Origin: Atrina japonica
Taxonomy: Eukaryota > Mollusca > Bivalvia > Pterioida > Pinnidae
Length of the DNA stretch: 64,000 bases
Reading direction: 5' to 3'
Assembly: GCA_030159075.1 (NCBI GenBank)
Contig: BROG01000545.1
Coordinates: 181,001 to 245,000 of the forward strand
Each line of letters opens with the position of its first letter. Positions within the stretch are counted from its first letter, which is position 1. This document shows, piece after piece, positions 27,201 through 60,244 of the stretch. The notes beneath the pieces are model-generated. The model was not told the DNA's origin, searched no databases, and saw nothing but the letters and a program-made list of their open reading frames with translations. The translations under genes and the position numbers were made by a program.

Positions 27201-30200
27201 GTCTCTTAAGACGAGTTCGACTCTATTTATATTGTTCTTCAATGCACATATAGTGACAATCACATCAAGTTATTACCATATACATAAACACAACTTTCAG
27301 CATATATATAATTGTGACCTCGCTGCTTTACATTCTGTAAATAAGCACCCTTAAAATGCATTACTGTACACATGGATATTTCCGCGTGTTGATAATTACG
27401 CGATTTTCTTACGCAAACCATAGACGTGGTTTTTTTTTTTGCGCGATGTCATACCGTACTGTGAGGAATCCTGTTTTAAATGAAAACTGTGGGACGGACT
27501 GGTATGCGCTGTTAAATTTACACGGAAAGCTCTTCGTCGCGTATTTAGTGTACATTATCCCCCACGCGTAAATTTCCACGTTTACAGTATTCCTCTATAT
27601 CAAATTCCACACACATACGCCTACATCGCATACCTTTATTACAAGCTATGCCCGTAATCCCCTGGGGACAAACACACGATCCATTTCGACATGTTCCTCC
27701 ATTAGCACAGACTGGGTTACATTCAAGTTGTAATGACTGCAAATTTCGACAGTCGATAACTCTGTACTCCTCTCTACCAGAGCTGTGACAGTCAGGTGAA
27801 CCATGAGGTATACAGTCTTCATCATCTGATTAAAAAAATAGTATGTGTCCTTGTTTGTCTGCCAATTTTTTAGTCAGTCAGTTTGGTTCAGTCAACAACA
27901 CTGATTTTTGTCAACATGCGATATTCACTTTTGTCTTATTACATTTGGAGATATAAAAGACAGAATACCAGTAAGTAAAACATACTGTACAGAGCAAATA
28001 ACAAAATATCAGAGTGTCACACACGTACATGTAAAACACACAACATAGAATACCAGTGAGTAAAACATACTGTGCAGAGCAAATAACAAAATATCAGAGT
28101 GTCACACACGTACATGTAAAACACACAACATAGAATACCAGTGAGTAAAACATACTGTGCAGAGCAAATAACAAAATATCAGAGTGTCACACACGTACAT
28201 GTAAAACACACAACATAGAATACCAGTGAGTAAAACATACTGTACAGAGCAAATAACAAAATATCAGAGTGTCACACATGTACATGTAAAACACACATCA
28301 CAAAATACCGGTATGTTAAACACGTAGGCTACATGAAAACATAAAGTACCTGTAGGAAAGGTGTGTTCGTGTAAATACAATAAAATATCAATAAATAAAG
28401 CATGTACATGTAAAAAAAATCAGAAAATACCAGTCAGTAAAGTATACGTATATTTAGATATAAAAAGCGAAATACCTAAACCTAGATGGGCACCAAACTT
28501 CCCAGTATATATTGGTGTGAAAACAATATCATTCATATATTTTTAAATTTTAAGATTTAAGCAATATGAGCAAGTCGTTACAGTTATATTTCTTCAATCA
28601 ACTCTAAACCATTTTCTTACAATATAAAATATTTTTGAACACGAATTTACCTAGCTTTGTCATGATTTTAACCTGATAACATATTTTTTTCGGCATGGCA
28701 TAAATTTAATAATGTTTTGCAATACACTAATTCTCTGACGTAATCGTAGAATGCAAGGGACTCCTAAATCAATCACTCAGAACCATGTATGTTCAAATAG
28801 ATGTTGAATCTGAAGCGATGCCGGATCTCAATTGCCTATTCATATAAAAACGATCGTTTCTGTCAATTAGACTTCATCAGTTGGGCTTCAATTTTAAATA
28901 GATTTTCTAAAGGGAAAATTGTATAATACAAGGCCAAATAATATATTTAAATGTATAGCCAAATTTATCTAAGAGTAACCACTGTAAAAAGGTGACTTAG
29001 ATTTTGATGCATATCTAATGCATCATTTCAAATGAATGCCTGATTGCGTCTTCGATCCAAGGATGTTTATGAATCGAACGTTAATGTGCGATTGCGGGTT
29101 CACACTAACGGTTCGAGACGTCTGTACCAATTATGAGTAGGATTCCTTCCTCAAGTTTTTCATTTTAATTTGACTATGGACTCACGGTCGACAGAGGATG
29201 CTTACTCCTCCATGGCACCTGATCCCACCTCTTGATTTCAAGAGGTCCGTGTTTGTCCATAATTTACCAGATTTGTACCTACATCCTGGACATTCTAATG
29301 ATTTATACCTGGGTATCTGAGACTTTTTATATTACAACGGCTTATACGGTTGACAAGCATATTCTTATAGTACGCTTGCTTTTTTTCCCAACCACCAGAT
29401 GTAGTATCTCTTTCCAGTACATATGAAATACAATATTACATACAATCTGCTTGTAAACTTTCCGCCAATGACAGCTCATATTGATTTAAAGACATCTGCT
29501 CAATTGTATTGATTGCACTATATCACGCATACTTTTGTTTGATAACAAGATTTTCATACCCTCCTCACATACGCTTCTGTTTTTTAACACACATCTGGTC
29601 CCGACTTCCGTTTCCTTGACCTCGTAATTATCCTCACAAGGATTAACTTCAGAGTCCGTCCCTGTTTTGTAACAAACACAACAAAATGGTCAGAAAAAAG
29701 TATTGTATATAAATCCTATGTAAATTTCTAAAATTACATTCATTTAATATCTTTTTGAAAATAACTGTCAAGATATAGAAATTACTTTTCATTGCATGGA
29801 TGCAGACCATTTCTAAAATTACATTCATTTAATATCTTTTTGAAAATAACTTTCAAGATATAGAAATTACTTTTCATTACATGGATGCAGACCGTTCCTA
29901 GAGACGCACTTTCTGTAATATGATTATCAAAGAGAATTTCGCCTATTAAGAATATACACTACTGTGGTTTAACCACACCTGCAACAATGAAGCTAAGAAT
30001 ATGAAAAAAAAAATGGAATTTTGAATCGTATCTTAACTGTATAGCTTGACTTTCTTATAGAATGTAAAAACAAACTGTTCGTCTGTAAGGTAAATGATAA
30101 GAAGTCAAAACTCCAGACAATAACAGTATCTGCATTACCTGACAATGGATGGCAGACCGGGTATCCCTTCGAAGTTTCCAAAAAATAACCATGTGGACAC

Positions 30201-32537
30201 TCAAAATTTAGCATTAAAGGTTTACAGACATAACCAGAACGTGTCTTCCAAATTTTAAAACCGTCTCCACAGATGTCTAAATTTCTAGACAATAGATTAA
30301 TACACCGACTTCCAGCCTCGTCCACTAACAATATTTCTCCATCCTGACATTTTTCCAAGTCATTATCTACAGGTTCCTGGACACTGGAAGCTTCACATGA
30401 ATATCCATTCTTTTTCCTCAAAAGAATATGACCAAAATCACATATCAAATTTGATTGTTCATCAGATACACATTCTATATTTCCCGCCAAGCTTCTGACT
30501 CTGATCTCTCCTGATCCATTACACACAGGATATCCAAGACCAGGTTGTACAGACTTGCAAACAAATTTATTCCTGGTTTGTGTGAGAATTTCATCAAGAG
30601 GACATCTTGATACCCGCATGTTAGTTATTTTCTGGTATCCTCTTTCCCTATATTTACACTTAACACCATCCTTAGTTTGTACAAGTTCTTGATCCATTGG
30701 ACAAGGTTGTTCGTCCGGAGAAATCATATCGGGGGATTTACATATCGATCCGTCAATCAATACCTTGTCGGGAGGACATACAATGGTTTCTACAGCATGT
30801 TCAGGTCGAAATCCACATTTGGGTCCCTCTATTGTATTTATCAGTTTCTGACCCGGTAAACAATTTTGGAAGGACTCATTCACCATTTCTATTCTTTCAC
30901 ATGTGTATCCACTAGCTGTTGTTACTAACTTTTCGTTCGAGGCACACCCTGGAATATTGTTTTTCACATAACTGCAGACTATTCCCACAGAGGTTTTCAT
31001 GGGTTGAAGACCAGCTGGACACGGTGATTCCGTAGTTGTTTTAACACAGCGAATTCCGTTTTCGTCTTTATAGGTTGTCTCTTGTGGCCCACATCTGGAT
31101 TCTTTATATTCAATGGAAATGCATATGAATCCAGCTTCAGATTCGACAAGAACTTCGTGAGCAGAACATGAAGGTCGGACATTGGTCTCGTCCACACAAG
31201 TATACCCCGATGAAGACAATATTTGTGTTTGTCCGTCAGAACACTTAGGTCTAAGTGTTGTTGCTTCCTTTACAGTTACATACTGGCATATAGTTCCAGA
31301 AGAAGTTGTTACAGGCTCTTGACCATCAGGGCATGCTACATTGTTCGGACCATTTTTGCATTCCGTTTTCCCGTTCTCTGTTACAAGGATTTTACCTTCT
31401 GGACAAACGGTATCGTAATTTCGACAAATTTTACCACCCGATGTATGTACGATGGTTTGGCCATCCGCACATTCCAAATTTGGCTTATCAACATTATCTT
31501 TAAATTTGTTCGGAGAATGTGTAATAAGTCGTCCAAGTGTCGATCCTCTTTTCGTTGTTGTCGTTGTTGTTGTTGCTGCTGTCGTCGTTGTTCTCGCTAT
31601 TGTTGGTGGCGGTGCCTTTGTTGTTGTTGTGTATGGAGTAGCTTCGGTTGTTGTTTCTACCGCAAGTGGCATACGGCTGCTAGTGATATTTATAGTAGTA
31701 TCCTCCAGTGTTAATTCTAACGGACCGACTTGATCTACTTGGCGCCCTGTATCTTCATCCATCTTTTTCTCCTTTTCTTTTCCACGAATTTTTACACAAT
31801 GAATTATCCCCTTTTCTACCACATACTTATAGCCTGGCTGACAGAGTGATAAGCTTGGGACAAACTCATCGTCCTCAATAGATCTTTTTAAATTTCGACA
31901 AAGATCTCCGCGACATCCATCATTCTGGACTCCATCAATTATATTTGCCGAGTTTGAAATGTTAACACTTGAAATATTTTGTCTTTGTTTGTCTTCTTTC
32001 GCCAACGTTTTATTGTCCTTCAAATAAGTAATCTCTCTCGATTTACCATTACTATACACTATTTTACTGGTGTCACGAAAGACATTCGTGTAGTTTCGTT
32101 CATGATTTCTGTCCTGTTTATTTTTCAAAGGCATGTCTTTCATAGGTGAAGAAATTGGAGCTTTAGGTCCGTTGGGATAACTTGAAGGTTCTTGCTCTTC
32201 CGTTTTTGCTGAAGACAATTTTCTTCTGATACATGTTCGTCTATTCGACGCCAAAGTGAATCCTCGGCGACAACTGCATATAAAACTTCCGAGTGTGTTT
32301 ATACAATGATGGTGGCATGCAAACCGGAATTTACTGCATTCGTCCTCATCTGAAATTACAAACTAAGATAATTCATTAGATATATCACTTGAATTAAAGT
32401 CTGGAGATAAAACTTTTCATATTCTTTGTACAACAGATTGGTTTTTTTTCCTACAAATCTTAATTTTTTATGTCTTGAAAGACTTTAAATGATCATTTCT
32501 ACATATGCAAATGAAAGTTCATAATATGAAAGTAACA

Positions 32538-32613
<76 letters not shown>

Positions 32614-35090
32614 AATTTAGAATGATTTTGAATCTCTGAAATGTTGGGTAACTTTACCAACATCATTCCTGTCCTTCGATTGAGACAGTTAAAACCGAGG
32701 TCCTGTGTCACAGTAGGTGTCGGCACATTAAAGAACCCTCACTGCTCAATGGCCGTAAGTGCCGAGCATCATCATCATCATCAAAAGTATCATCATTATC
32801 ATCATCATCATCATCATCAGTAGTAGTAGTATCACCAGTAGCATCATCATCATCATTACCAATATTATTATTTTCATCGTTACTGTTTTGCAATTTTGTG
32901 TTTAAAATGTTTACGTAGCGAATTACTATTTGCAGATAATGGCAATTAAGCGTAAGCTGTCTACTTTATAGTTACGTTGGAAACAACAATAACAATTTGT
33001 AGATTTTAATTCATATAGATATGTGAAAAATAAATATGATTTCAGTCATTTTAATCGACAGGTAATAATTTTCTTTACTTGTACATGTATTGTTATATGA
33101 AATTCATGTTAGAATTATCCTATTTACTTCACTGGACAAGAATACTCATGTCTCCATATCGAAAATTGTCAAATGTTTCAAGAATGTATGAAAGATATCC
33201 CCAAAAGCTAAAATAGGCCTACTCTATTTTGGAGTAGCACCAGTTTGGACAAACTACGTTCAAATATGTTGAATCTGTATTTCACATTGTTACTATATTT
33301 TAGCTTTTCATTTTGGAAACAGACTTTAATATGAAATTATCCCTATTAATTCACCAGGTCAATCGAAATGGCTAAGGTAAAATGACTAATCAATTTCTGT
33401 ATCCAAACTTTGCCATCAATTTCAAGTCACCTACCTGTACATGTTACGGTATTTGGTAGTAATGTGTAACCCCTGCTGCAGCTACATGTTGCCAATCCGT
33501 ATGCCACTGAACATTTTTGTTGACAACCTTTTGATATACAAGGATCTTTGTTGTTGCTAGGATATGCATTAACTAACTGATAGGCTCTTCTCCTGATAGT
33601 ATCCGGACATGTGAAAGATATTCTGTTGTCTTGGCAATAGCATTTGTTTGGTCCGATACATGTTCCGGTTTTGCAGCCGTAAGGGCAGCTTGCTGAAATA
33701 TACAAGTTAACACAAAACAATATGATTGACATATGCTTTTATGATACCGTAACGTAAAACATGATGGACATACTTATACATATAGGCTACCTTTGTGAAA
33801 CCGTAAGTATGAAAATGATAGACATATACGTATAGGCTACCTTTGTGAAACCGTAACGTATAAAAATGATAGACATATACGTATAGGTCACCTCTGTGAA
33901 ACCGTAATGAATAAAATTGATAGACATATACATATAGGCCACCTTTGTGAAACCACAACGTATAAAAATGATAGGCATATGCGTATAGGCTACCTTTGTG
34001 AAACGGTAACGTATAAAAATGATAGACATATAGGTCACCTTTGTGAAATGGTAGCGTATAAAAAGAATAGACATATTAAACTTTTATGATACCGTTACGT
34101 TTAAAAATGATAGACAATAGGCTACTTTTGTGAAACCGTAACGTTTAAAAGGAATAGGCATATACTTCTGTGGTACCGTAACGTATGAAAAAATACATAT
34201 TTACAAAAACAGTATGTGTTTCTGATACCGTAACGTACAAAATATAGACTTGAACATATACATCTGTACTTCTGTGATACACCAACTTAGAAAATAAAAG
34301 CCATACAGAGTATTTCCTTGTGTACTTCCTGTGTGAGTCGATATGTTTAAAAAAAAAAACAACTCACATTTAAACGCTAGTTTTTTATTATCTGGTCCCC
34401 AGACATTATGGAACTTAAAGTCAGGCCAGGGTTGGGTTGCCCTGATATCTTCACTTTCCGCAGAAAGGTGTCTTGTATACAACAAGCATATACTATTTAT
34501 GTTATTAATGTCATTTTTAATTTAGCATGCAATTTTCAAAATAATGCAGTTCATGATATTTTTTCCGTTAATAGAAATATTCTATAATTAGAATGTCATG
34601 CATTTCTGTAAAAAAAAAACACCTTTTGAATATAACTTACCTGACAGACAGAGACCTGTTGCGGTTTTCCTTGACCATCCTGGACAACATCCACCAGGGA
34701 AAGTTGGACAAACGTTTGGTCCTCTGAAATAATATAATTTCGAAATTCGTTTTCGTATTTAGCGTTATGTACACTGACGTCATCAGCAGACGATAAAACT
34801 TCTCACATTTCTATATATCCTGTGAAAATTGCTTGAGAAAACCAAGTTTAGCACTTGTTTAACTCAACCTTTACCTTTTGTATATACATACCACACTGGA
34901 CCTGACCTTATTTTCACAAAACATATAGGGATATAAGAATTTGTTCCCTGTGTATAGTTCTTTTTTGTTCTTGTACATCAAAGACAAGTAGTAAATGTAG
35001 AAAAAATTGAAATAATTTTTCTTTTGGTAAACACAGCTAATGCTCCTTTAAGTAAGACGCGTGGGAATGAAAAGGAGCTAGACCCCTTTG

Positions 35091-35125
<35 letters not shown>

Positions 35126-36111
35126 GGTGTATTACGCCACACTCAGCATTTGTTTTAGAGATGCGGTGGCGGTTAATTTTAACGTGGTGGAGAAGAGAGT
35201 TACAATGTACTCGAGAAAAGGACCATCGGCCTTCTGCAATTAAACTGGAAAACTTTCTAACAAATTCAGCTTAGGTTTCAGTGGGACTCGAATTCGCGCT
35301 GTCTATAGGTGAGATACTTTAAGGATCAACACTTTCACCCCTAAATTTATGAGTGATATGCTCTTTCTATTCTTTAAGACCAGTCTATTGTGGTCAGTAG
35401 GTTTGAAAGGGTTAAATCACGATGCCCCAACAACTCGGCAACAGAACACCCACCTCCCTCTTATTTGAAAAGTGGACTAATGCGGACTTCTAGAAAACTT
35501 AGAAATGGGGTTAAGTGTCATGGAGTGTAACACCAGCCGGGAGTCCGTATTAAAATCCAGGTCAAAATATGTATACATGTATAACCCCAGGTCCGATGGG
35601 TATCGACGATCTATAGCCACCAATGACAATGTAACATTTCAGAAAGCAAAACACTAAAAGAATGTAAAAAATATTCAACCGACAGACATTCTTTTTCAGG
35701 TATCAATCAGTATACATAATATGACCGCGGTGTGACAAGTAGGATGGCAATCTAAAGCAAAACATAGAATAATTCTGTCTGTCTCTCTACGTTGGCGTCT
35801 AAAAATAATAAACCAACGACTTAGTACATCGATGGAATAATTCCATGACAACGGATGTTGACAGTGCCATTGGGAACCTACTTTGTCCAGTTTCATGTGT
35901 CATTGGCATGGTAAGAAAATGGTAGTAAGAAAATAGAAAAATGTTAATGTATATCATTTATAAATAAAACAATGCAACGATCTCTGTCAATACTTTGAAA
36001 TAATTAATAGTGAAAATACCTGTTGTGAATCGTTGGCCTGCCGAACTTGATACAAATTATCAAACAAAGCCATGAAAGTACTTTAAACTTCGAGTAAAAT
36101 ACGACATTCAT
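21250..36111 (-). CDS. Secreted EGF / two-cysteine-repeat protein, 1,179 aa
   Basis: Eleven coding exons from right to left: 36111-36020, 34723-34641, 33692-33435, 32349-30139, 29661-29560, 27825-27634, 26319-26194, 25469-25374, 25107-24985, 22725-22630 and 21410-21250 (TAA). Exon 1 gives a basic then hydrophobic signal peptide. Next is GPNVCPTFPGGCCPGW, like the conserved N-terminal motif of fibrillins. Exon 3 is EGF-like and exon 4 opens with a DEDEC-type calcium-binding EGF. A basic linker, a Thr-rich stretch (about 377-410) and 18 C-x14-C repeats follow. The C-terminal third holds EGF modules in exons 6, 8 and 10 and DVNEC/DVDEC/DINEC calcium-binding EGFs in exons 7, 9 and 11. An extracellular-matrix or secretory role is inferred. 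No transmembrane segment follows the signal peptide. I do not recognise the whole protein. Confidence 0.93.
22241..22591 (+). mobile_element. MITE family A, copy 3
   Basis: Left end TAAAGGGACATTAGCTGTAT and right end ACAGCTAACGCCACTTTG. The internal AATAAGGTCAGGTCCAGT and TTGGGTTTCTCAAACAAT are conserved. It lies downstream of, and close to, exon 22630-22725, whose donor is at 22629. Confidence 0.8.
23419..24758 (+). mobile_element. Tc1/mariner element, decayed transposase
   Basis: A 1,340-bp unit with terminal inverted repeats. The left end is CAGTACCTGGCC with GGAGTCATAAAAATGGC just inside. The right end is GCCATTCTTATGACTC then GGCCAGGTACTC. Both sides carry a TA duplication. An open frame (about 23521-24042) shows an N-terminal helix-turn-helix region and a GRPRK motif. 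Shifted frames downstream hold FSDET and a SxDLNxIENxW motif, the usual setting of the DDE/D catalytic triad. The gene is broken by a frameshift near the 24042 stop and by in-frame stops, so it should be inactive. It is inserted antisense in the intron between exons 9 and 10 of the EGF-repeat gene. Confidence 0.85.
25830..25912. repeat. Diverged family-F2 repeat
   Basis: AATAGACTGGTCTAAGACC and TAGGGGCGGAAAGGTTAAG resemble the core and end of the F/F2 palindromic repeats. Intronic and strongly diverged. Confidence 0.35.
27086..27230 (-). repeat. Diverged family-B repeat
   Basis: Starts ACAGTGAAACTTGTTTTAAT and ends GGTGGTCTCTTAAGACGAG with GTTCGACTCT, a variant of the family-B ends. It lies in an intron of the EGF-repeat gene. 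Confidence 0.4.
27959..28310. repeat. 85-bp tandem repeat, four copies
   Basis: Units start at GAATACCAG positions about 27963, 28048, 28133 and 28218, spaced exactly 85 bp. Each contains AAAACATACTGT, CAGAGCAAATAACAAAATAT and GTACATGTAAAACACAC. Copies are nearly identical, which points to recent amplification. A degenerate half-copy may follow near 28340-28440. Confidence 0.9.
28845..28990. repeat. Dispersed repeat related to 12180-12350
   Basis: TAGACTTCATCAGTTGGGCT and the following AT-rich tail match the intronic copy in the SLC37 gene. Confidence 0.4.
29113..29331 (+). repeat. Family-E dispersed repeat
   Basis: Runs from GAGACGTCTGTACCAATTAT through CTCCATGGCACCTGATCCCA and AGAGGTCCGTGTTTGTCC to CTGGGTATCTGAGACTTTTT. 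It lies in the intron between exons 5 and 6 of the EGF-repeat gene. Confidence 0.65.
29724..29895. repeat. 85-bp direct duplication
   Basis: TTTCTAAAATTACATTCATT begins at about 29725 and again 85 bp later. Each copy runs to ATGGATGCAGACC with only a few differences. It is a recent two-copy tandem duplication in an intron. Confidence 0.85.
30139..32349 (-). CDS. Exon 4: cbEGF, Thr-rich linker and 18 C-x14-C repeats
   Basis: This 2,211-nt exon encodes about residues 145-881 without an intron. It opens with a calcium-binding EGF (DEDEC start, HCINTLGSF), then a basic/polar linker with LCRNLKRS, a possible KR cleavage site. Repeat 1 is CQPGYKYVVEKGIIHC, followed by the Thr-rich stretch, then repeats 2-18 with 20-30 residue linkers. 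Examples are CPEGKILVTENGKTEC, CASNEKLVTTASGYTC and CPHGYFLETSKGYPVC. Sixteen of the 18 have exactly 14 residues between cysteines; the exceptions are CPPDKVLIDGSIC (11) and one with 16. Exon 5 adds a 19th (CEDNYEVKETEVGTRC). The pattern C-P-x-G-x2-L-V-x-T-x2-G-x2-C resembles the C5-C6 hairpin of EGF domains (CPPGEELDSDMHTC in exon 11). Cys/Ser/Val-rich frames on the opposite strand at 31223-31733 are shadows of the Thr-rich codons. Confidence 0.93.
32541..32610. repeat. TA microsatellite
   Basis: Pure (TA)n tract of about 70 bp in the intron between exons 3 and 4 of the EGF-repeat gene. Confidence 0.9.
32640..32890 (+). mobile_element. SINE-like 3' end with ATC microsatellite tail
   Basis: GAGACAGTTAAAACCGAGGT, GGCACATTAAAGAACCC and AATGGCCGTAAGTGCCGAGC are followed by a (CAT)n tail with CAG/TAG interruptions (about 32768-32880). 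A conserved body ending in a trinucleotide tail is typical of a SINE, here 5'-truncated or unrecognised. The His- and Asp-rich open frames across the tail are not genes. Confidence 0.6.
33720..34240. repeat. ~51-bp minisatellite
   Basis: About nine units contain GATAGACATATACGTATAGG, CTACCTTTGTGAAACCGTAA and CGTATAAAAAT. Units at the right end are more diverged and shortened. The 51-bp period is a multiple of three, so frames stay open on both strands, but it lies inside intron 33693-34640. Confidence 0.85.
34811..35053 (-). mobile_element. MITE family A, copy 4 (truncated)
   Basis: Reverse-oriented copy. The right end (GGTAAACACAGCTAATGCTCC) is the family left end. CACACTGGACCTGACCTTAT is its internal motif. 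The other terminus is missing beyond CTATATATCCTGTGAAAATT. Confidence 0.75.
35099..35330 (-). mobile_element. tRNA-derived SINE, reverse orientation
   Basis: Minus-strand copy of family D. A long T run (35094-35121) is its A-rich tail, then TGTATTACGCCACACTCAGC, GTGGTGGAGAAGAGAGTTAC and CAGCTTAGGTTTCAGTGGGA, with GACTCGAATTCGCGCT as the box-B region. It lies in the first intron of the EGF-repeat gene. A family-F2 repeat adjoins at 35318-35416. Confidence 0.7.
35318..35416 (-). repeat. Short palindromic repeat, family F2
   Basis: Begins AACACTTTCACCCCTAAAT and ends GTAGGTTTGAAAGGGTTAAA, with AAGACCAGTCTATTGTGGTC inside. It is the closest relative of 189-290. Confidence 0.6.
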
Positions 36112-36157
36112 CCTCCTATGTACAAAGTATCGCATTCAAGTATGAGAACCGATGGGG

Positions 36158-36164
36158 CTATATA
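36158..36164 (-). promoter_or_regulatory. TATA-box-like element of the EGF-repeat gene
   Basis: TATATAG on the minus strand about 47 nt upstream of the ATG at 36111-36109. It could place a start site near 36130, giving a very short 5' UTR, if no upstream non-coding exon exists. Confidence 0.4.
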
Positions 36165-37102
36165 CCATGAAGTTAAATAGTCTTAGTGAAGCACACAAAA
36201 AAAGAAATTTTAAACAACAGTATTTTGAACAGTAAAGGAAACCCCATCCTCTAAGGTTCGTTAAATGTATCACATTTCTTTCTGCAAAACACAAAGTAAT
36301 CAGTGAATTATTGATGTAGGCTAAAATGTTTCAAAGAGGTAAAGCAAAATAGATTCAAGTTATATTAAATACTAAACTGTATATTTTGTTGAGTGCAAAA
36401 CACTAAAATGTTGTTTAATTTGGATATCTAATGCAAAAGTAAGGTTTTTCTTTTTTTATCAGACATGATTTACTATCTATAAAATCATCGGTTGTTGAAA
36501 TGCCTGAGAATGTTTTATCGTGTAGACCCCCACTCATCTGTTTTGAATTTACCAATTTTACGCGTAACAAAATCGCAAGTCATAAACAAGAACATGTTTT
36601 GAATGAATAGATACCAAGCATCTACGTGAACTGTTGCTTGTAATCCAATGCATTGAAGCTTGTGAAATAAGCATAAAAATAGTCTGATCATTAAAACTAT
36701 AGTTTGATTTGTTCAATGTCTTTTTGATTGGTAAATTGATTTTTTTTAATTCATAAAAGAATTTGTATGAACTTTTCAAGATTTTTTTTTTTTGTCTTTC
36801 TGATGGACATAAATTAAATATACAATGATCAATGGATATCAGAAACTGATTGTAAATTCGAAACTATAAATCAAATTTATTGTAAAGAATATTACAATCC
36901 TTTGTAACAAAATAAACAGATATGTTCTGGGTGGCCCGACATACTAAATTGCTTATGTGTTTGTAAAACCACAGACATATATAATTTTGATTAAAGCACC
37001 TATGTCTCTGTTAAAACAAACGCCAAACATACACGTACACGCGTGTGTTTACGGTTGGACCCCGAGGTATCTGTTCGGGATCGTGCTCCTACTTACAACC
37101 GT

Positions 37103-37109
37103 CTTCCGG
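37103..37109 (+). promoter_or_regulatory. ETS-like site upstream of MINDY4
   Basis: CTTCCGG about 62 nt before the MINDY4 ATG, in a locally GC-richer stretch without a TATA box. Such sites are common in broadly expressed genes. Single motif, so suggestive only. Confidence 0.3.
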
Positions 37110-37170
37110 TGGTATGGTTGTTGTCATATCTCGAAGGAATGGTGGATAGTGGAATGGTGCACATTCCAAA

Positions 37171-60244
<23,074 letters not shown>

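Larger units (their letters stand above)
36112..37170. promoter_or_regulatory. Divergent promoter region
   Basis: About 1.06 kb separates the start codons of two head-to-head genes. The MINDY4-proximal part (about 37020-37150) has more CpG and GC than the surrounding AT-rich DNA and contains an ETS-type CTTCCGG. The EGF-gene side has a TATA-like element. The middle is AT-rich with no gene. Confidence 0.55.

Noticed and set aside
31223..31733. Plus-strand Cys/Val-rich frames of 93-163 codons
   Set aside because: They are antisense shadows of the Thr-rich tract in exon 4 of the minus-strand gene, which has splice sites, phase and repeat structure to support it.
32640..32893. His-rich and Asp-rich short frames
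   Set aside because: Products of the (CAT)n tail of a SINE-like repeat.
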